Source of the DNA: an uncultured Granulosicoccaceae bacterium | Lineage (GTDB): Bacteria > Pseudomonadota > Gammaproteobacteria > Granulosicoccales > Granulosicoccaceae | Direction of reading: 5' to 3' | Assembly: GCA_937981955.1 (NCBI GenBank) | Contig: CALJNA010000161.1 | Location: 1 to 54,982 of the forward strand | Length of the DNA: 54,982 bases | In this document: positions 51,854 to 54,982 of the stretch, piece by piece | How the letters are laid out: each line of letters opens with the position of its first letter | Numbering within the stretch: position 1 is the first letter of the stretch | The notes under the pieces: generated by a model | What the model saw: the letters and a program-made list of their open reading frames with translations, nothing else | The model's database searches: none | Told to the model about the DNA's origin: nothing | Position numbers and translations under genes: made by a program

Positions 51854-53704
51854 CTATTGCTGCACCATAAAATCTGGAGACGCCAAGATCATGAACAGAG
51901 AATCAAGCACGATCTCTTCCAGCGCAGCTTCATCAAGCCCTGCCAACTCTCTGTCAATGTAGCGGGCACGAACACTCTCTGGTTCATCAGATACTAAGCT
52001 AACGTCAATACGTTCGTTGATAAAATCTGACAGCAGAGAGTACATTGTGTCGGACATGGTGCCTGCCATTAGCAACATATCCAGATGTTCCAGGTAAGCA
52101 TTACGCCCCTTGCGCAACATCCCCATCGGAGCATCTATATCGAGCATGGCCGAGCGATGCGCCCTGCCACTTCGGTTATTGGTTGTGTACAACATGGAAT
52201 GCAGATCGTTGCTGGCTACCGACAACAATGATTCGGTCAAAATTTGCAATTCCGGAGCATAGAATGGTTTTTGCTCGCCGCCGGCCGCGTTGTTCGTGGA
52301 TTGGAAAGTAGGCGAAAAGAAATTAAAGACCGATGGAGAACTCTGCACAGATTGCCCGTATATCTGATCCGCTGCATCGCTGGTTTTTCGGAAAAGATGG
52401 AATCGACCTTCCGAATTAGTCCCGGGAATTGCATTAAGCGCACGCATAATATGGATAGCTTTGATAACCGGTTCTTTTAACTTTCCAAAATTTAAAGCGG
52501 CTTCAGCATTCATACTTGCTGTCGTTTGACGTGCTTCACTATCAAGCAAAATGGCCTTGATGACGGCACCCAGGTCACCGCGTTCTCCCCGTCCATTGTC
52601 ATTGAACACAGCAGCAACTCTGGCTACATAGGCTTCTGACGGGTTGCTGGTGACAAGCTTTTGAATCAACTGCTTGCCAATAAACGGGCCGACGTTTGGA
52701 TGATTGAACAAAGAATCCAAAGCCAGCTCAAGATCTTCTTGTGCATTCAATCCAGCTGGCGTCGTCTCACCGTTGATTAGCTGTTTGCTTTGAGAATCGT
52801 GATAGTTTTCATTTGGCACCAACGGCGAGATTTTATCGAGTTGTTTGTTCGATCGCCAATCGGGTGAATCGGCATAGTCCCAGCCGGTAAATACTCGCGC
52901 ATATTCTTCAACCGTGCTTTGTGTATAAGCTGGCTTTGGATTACCAACAGGTACCGGTGTTCCCCCCTCATTCAACTCATACAATCCGATGGTAAACAGC
53001 TGCATGATTTCGCGTGCATAATTTTCATCGGGCCTGACATTGTTTTCTTCATCCGCCTTTTCATTTCTGAGCATGGACAGATAGATACCCATAACGGGAT
53101 GCAAAGTAACGTCTTCAAGCAAATCACGGAAATTGCCAAAAGCGGAGCTTGCCAACATGTCGTAATAATGCACCACAGCGTGTTGTGAATTTGACAGAGT
53201 GTAATCAATGTCCGAAACGACGAATATTTCGCTCAAGGCAAACGCGGTGCGCTGACGCAATTGATCTTCTGCAGTAATCGCCGTTTCCCACCAAACCCAA
53301 TGCCGAGGTTGCGACCAACTGGCGTTTCCGTAGGCTTCAACCTTGGGTAAATGCATCGTTATTGGCTTTGCCATCTGGTCGTCGATCCACGCAGCAGGAC
53401 TGTCGAAGCGATTTGCCAGAGCAAGACTTGCGTGAGTGACACCAAAGCTCGCTTGCATTAATAGCCGCGCATTATCGACCGAGATTTCCGTTTTATCCAA
53501 AGGTAAATCAAGACGCACTGGCGAGTTGTCTGCACCGGCAGGTGAAGGAGTTGGAGATGAGATAGATTCATCCGGATTATCGGATTTACCACTGCAACCA
53601 ACAATGAATACCCCCACCAGGGCAATCAATATTAGCGTGGCAGAAATAAAATATTTGAATATGTGCAAGTGATCTTCCCGCTCATTCGCGCGATTGCGAG
53701 CCAT
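51854..53704 (-). CDS. DUF1800 lipoprotein
   Basis: 616 residues from the ATG at 53704 (a TTG lies 7 codons earlier). Membrane-like segment ending FIVGC (lipobox), Ser/Pro-rich linker, then the DUF1800 helical body: ARLLMQASFGVTHASLA, RQRTAFALSEIFVVS, YYDMLASSAFGNFRDLLEDVTLHPVMG in pieces, NYAREIMQLFTIGLYELN, EYARVFTGWDY, FIGKQLIQKLVTSNP. Nearly always adjacent to DUF1501. Function unknown; likely acts in the envelope with it. Confidence 0.9.
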   Translation of the reverse strand: MARNRANEREDHLHIFKYFISATLILIALVGVFIVGCSGKSDNPDESISSPTPSPAGADNSPVRLDLPLDKTEISVDNARLLMQASFGVTHASLALANRFDSPAAWIDDQMAKPITMHLPKVEAYGNASWSQPRHWVWWETAITAEDQLRQRTAFALSEIFVVSDIDYTLSNSQHAVVHYYDMLASSAFGNFRDLLEDVTLHPVMGIYLSMLRNEKADEENNVRPDENYAREIMQLFTIGLYELNEGGTPVPVGNPKPAYTQSTVEEYARVFTGWDYADSPDWRSNKQLDKISPLVPNENYHDSQSKQLINGETTPAGLNAQEDLELALDSLFNHPNVGPFIGKQLIQKLVTSNPSEAYVARVAAVFNDNGRGERGDLGAVIKAILLDSEARQTTASMNAEAALNFGKLKEPVIKAIHIMRALNAIPGTNSEGRFHLFRKTSDAADQIYGQSVQSSPSVFNFFSPTFQSTNNAAGGEQKPFYAPELQILTESLLSVASNDLHSMLYTTNNRSGRAHRSAMLDIDAPMGMLRKGRNAYLEHLDMLLMAGTMSDTMYSLLSDFINERIDVSLVSDEPESVRARYIDRELAGLDEAALEEIVLDSLFMILASPDFMVQQ

Positions 53705-53880
53705 AAGGCCGGTTGAAACCGACAACGCTCAGCAGCAATTATAGCTTGCGTTGGTTGTCTGGCTTATCGCTGGTTGCGAGAAAGCCTTGTCGTAGCGTTA
53801 AATTACATTGCGAGCGAGAAAGCTATGGGCAAACGGGGCTATTAAGGCGCTCGCAACCAATGAAAACGAAGATGCCAGGA

Positions 53881-54969
53881 TTAAAATTCAATGACCTTGC
53901 TTTGGTTAGAGGACTGCTGGGCTGCCATACCCATTTTCACCGCTTGCCAACCATCATCTAATGTTACTTCCGGCTGCTGTTCTCCAAGCACGACTCTTCT
54001 GAAACCCTGATGTTGGTAGAACGTAGAACCGTGGTGATCCCCTGCTGCTAATATTTTCTCGTCTACCTTGACTTCAACAACGCTCGCTCCACAAGGCTTG
54101 CGTGGACTGATAATCAACTTTGGTTCCGGAGGATCCCCGAGATGACTGGGCCAGAAACGGGTTGGCCCCGGAATCAGGCACTCGATTTTTCCATTTGGTC
54201 CAACCGCTGTGATGTGCTCTTGGAATTCGGACCCCTCGGCGAACATCGAAAGCTCCAGCATTGCCTTTGTTCCGTTGTCGAAATCGAATATGGCGTACGC
54301 TGCATCCCAGATGTCTGAACGCTCGCCGTTATAGACCTCGTCAAGATGATTAACCATTTGTGCACCCGAAGCCATAACCCGTGTCGGCTCTGCTTGAAGT
54401 ACAAGCCGCATCAAGTCGAAAAAGTGACAGCATTTCTCGACCAGAGTGCCACCGGAGTGTTTGTTAAGTCGATTCCAGTCGTTGACTTTTTCAAGAAACG
54501 GAAATCGATGTTCGCGAATCGTTAACATACGCACGCCACCGGTTACCTCGTCACATTTCTCGATAAAGCTCGCCAGCGGAGGCATATAACGGTATTCCAT
54601 TGCGACCCAAATTGGAGATGCATAAGACTTGATCAGATCAGCAATAAAAATTTCATCTTCAGGTTCTGTAGCTAATGGTTTCTCGACCAAGATTGGCAGT
54701 GTACGCAAAGTGGTGATCTTCTTTAGTTGATCGACATGCATGTAATTGGGGCTAACAATAACCAGACAATCGATCAGTTCATCGCTTATCAGCTCCTCTA
54801 ACGATGAGTGAAAAACAACATCGGGTACCAAAGCCTTAGCAGCGTTTCGCATGCTTTCATCCGGTTCGTGAATTGCATGTACGCGACAATTTTCCAGCAA
54901 TAAAATATTGCGAATATGTTCCTGCCCCATCATTCCACAACCGAGCAAGCCATAATTTAATGTTTTCAT
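53881..54969 (-). CDS. Gfo/Idh/MocA-family oxidoreductase
   Basis: 362 residues. Rossmann GLLGCGMMGQEH at the N-terminus, VEKPLAT for the EKP motif, and a C-terminal alpha/beta sugar-binding domain with EHRFPFLEK and GGTLVEKCCHFFDLMR, the latter supplying the catalytic His region. NAD(P)-dependent oxidation or reduction of a sugar, inositol or similar polyol is expected. The ATG lies 13 bases from the end of the window, so its upstream region is not visible and it may be part of a larger catabolic cluster. Confidence 0.9.
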   Translation of the reverse strand: MKTLNYGLLGCGMMGQEHIRNILLLENCRVHAIHEPDESMRNAAKALVPDVVFHSSLEELISDELIDCLVIVSPNYMHVDQLKKITTLRTLPILVEKPLATEPEDEIFIADLIKSYASPIWVAMEYRYMPPLASFIEKCDEVTGGVRMLTIREHRFPFLEKVNDWNRLNKHSGGTLVEKCCHFFDLMRLVLQAEPTRVMASGAQMVNHLDEVYNGERSDIWDAAYAIFDFDNGTKAMLELSMFAEGSEFQEHITAVGPNGKIECLIPGPTRFWPSHLGDPPEPKLIISPRKPCGASVVEVKVDEKILAAGDHHGSTFYQHQGFRRVVLGEQQPEVTLDDGWQAVKMGMAAQQSSNQSKVIEF

Positions 54970-54982
54970 ATCTTGTATTTAC

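Overview
The window reads as ordinary chromosome from a Gram-negative, probably gammaproteobacterial, heterotroph, perhaps marine. The evidence is lipoprotein signals, an outer-membrane phospholipase A (PldA), RarD, YigZ, a PatZ-type acyltransferase, a choline-sulfatase and a GH10 xylanase. Several genes start with GTG or TTG. I see no tRNA, rRNA, CRISPR array, insertion sequence, integrase or phage gene, so the unusual clusters sit in a stable background rather than an obvious island. Everything was read by eye; no database search or base-composition calculation was run.

Layout. 0.2-11.4 kb: a histone-deacetylase-like amidohydrolase diverges from PatZ and an alpha/beta hydrolase. Then come an OmpA/DUF4398 lipoprotein pair on the minus strand, a choline-sulfatase and a SWIM/SNF2 helicase. 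11.4-13.7 kb (minus): a GPH-type sugar transporter and PldA. 13.7-19.2 kb: the most unusual envelope cluster. A minus-strand pair (an Ig-like single-pass membrane protein and a CBM9-like lipoprotein, overlapping by ATGA) faces a plus-strand set (an exported EndoU-type RNase domain, an exported caspase-like protease with a C-terminal membrane helix, and an FGE/SUMF1-like lipoprotein). The two lipoproteins share an N-terminal domain and a Ca-binding-like linker. The two membrane proteins share C-terminal architecture. This looks like one module duplicated and refitted with different effector domains.

19.4-26.6 kb: an MscS-like channel, a DUF2330 protein with a sorting-type tail, a hybrid histidine kinase and a second MscS channel. 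26.6-32.4 kb (minus): a DUF4159 protein, an ABC ATPase and two ABC-2 permeases fused to periplasmic metallopeptidase-like domains. One domain has an intact HExxH motif and the other is degenerate. 32.7-34.4 kb: two LuxR/NarL-type response regulators with altered receiver residues. 34.5-39.7 kb (minus): a complete livKGFHM amino-acid ABC transporter with a terminator between livK and livG, and then an HpaI-type aldolase.

41-46.6 kb: a GH10 xylanase lipoprotein, YigZ, small lipoproteins, a GlcG/HbpS-family protein and RarD. 46.9-50.3 kb: three genes coupled by ATGA overlaps that look like a split copper amine oxidase. The first carries N-terminal N2/N3-like domains, the second is a catalytic-domain homologue that has lost every cofactor residue, and the third retains the residues. 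50.3-53.7 kb: a DUF1800/DUF1501 pair. The last gene is a Gfo/Idh/MocA oxidoreductase. The two best candidates for undescribed biology are the EndoU/caspase/FGE-like envelope cluster and the split amine-oxidase operon; the ABC permease-peptidase pair is third.
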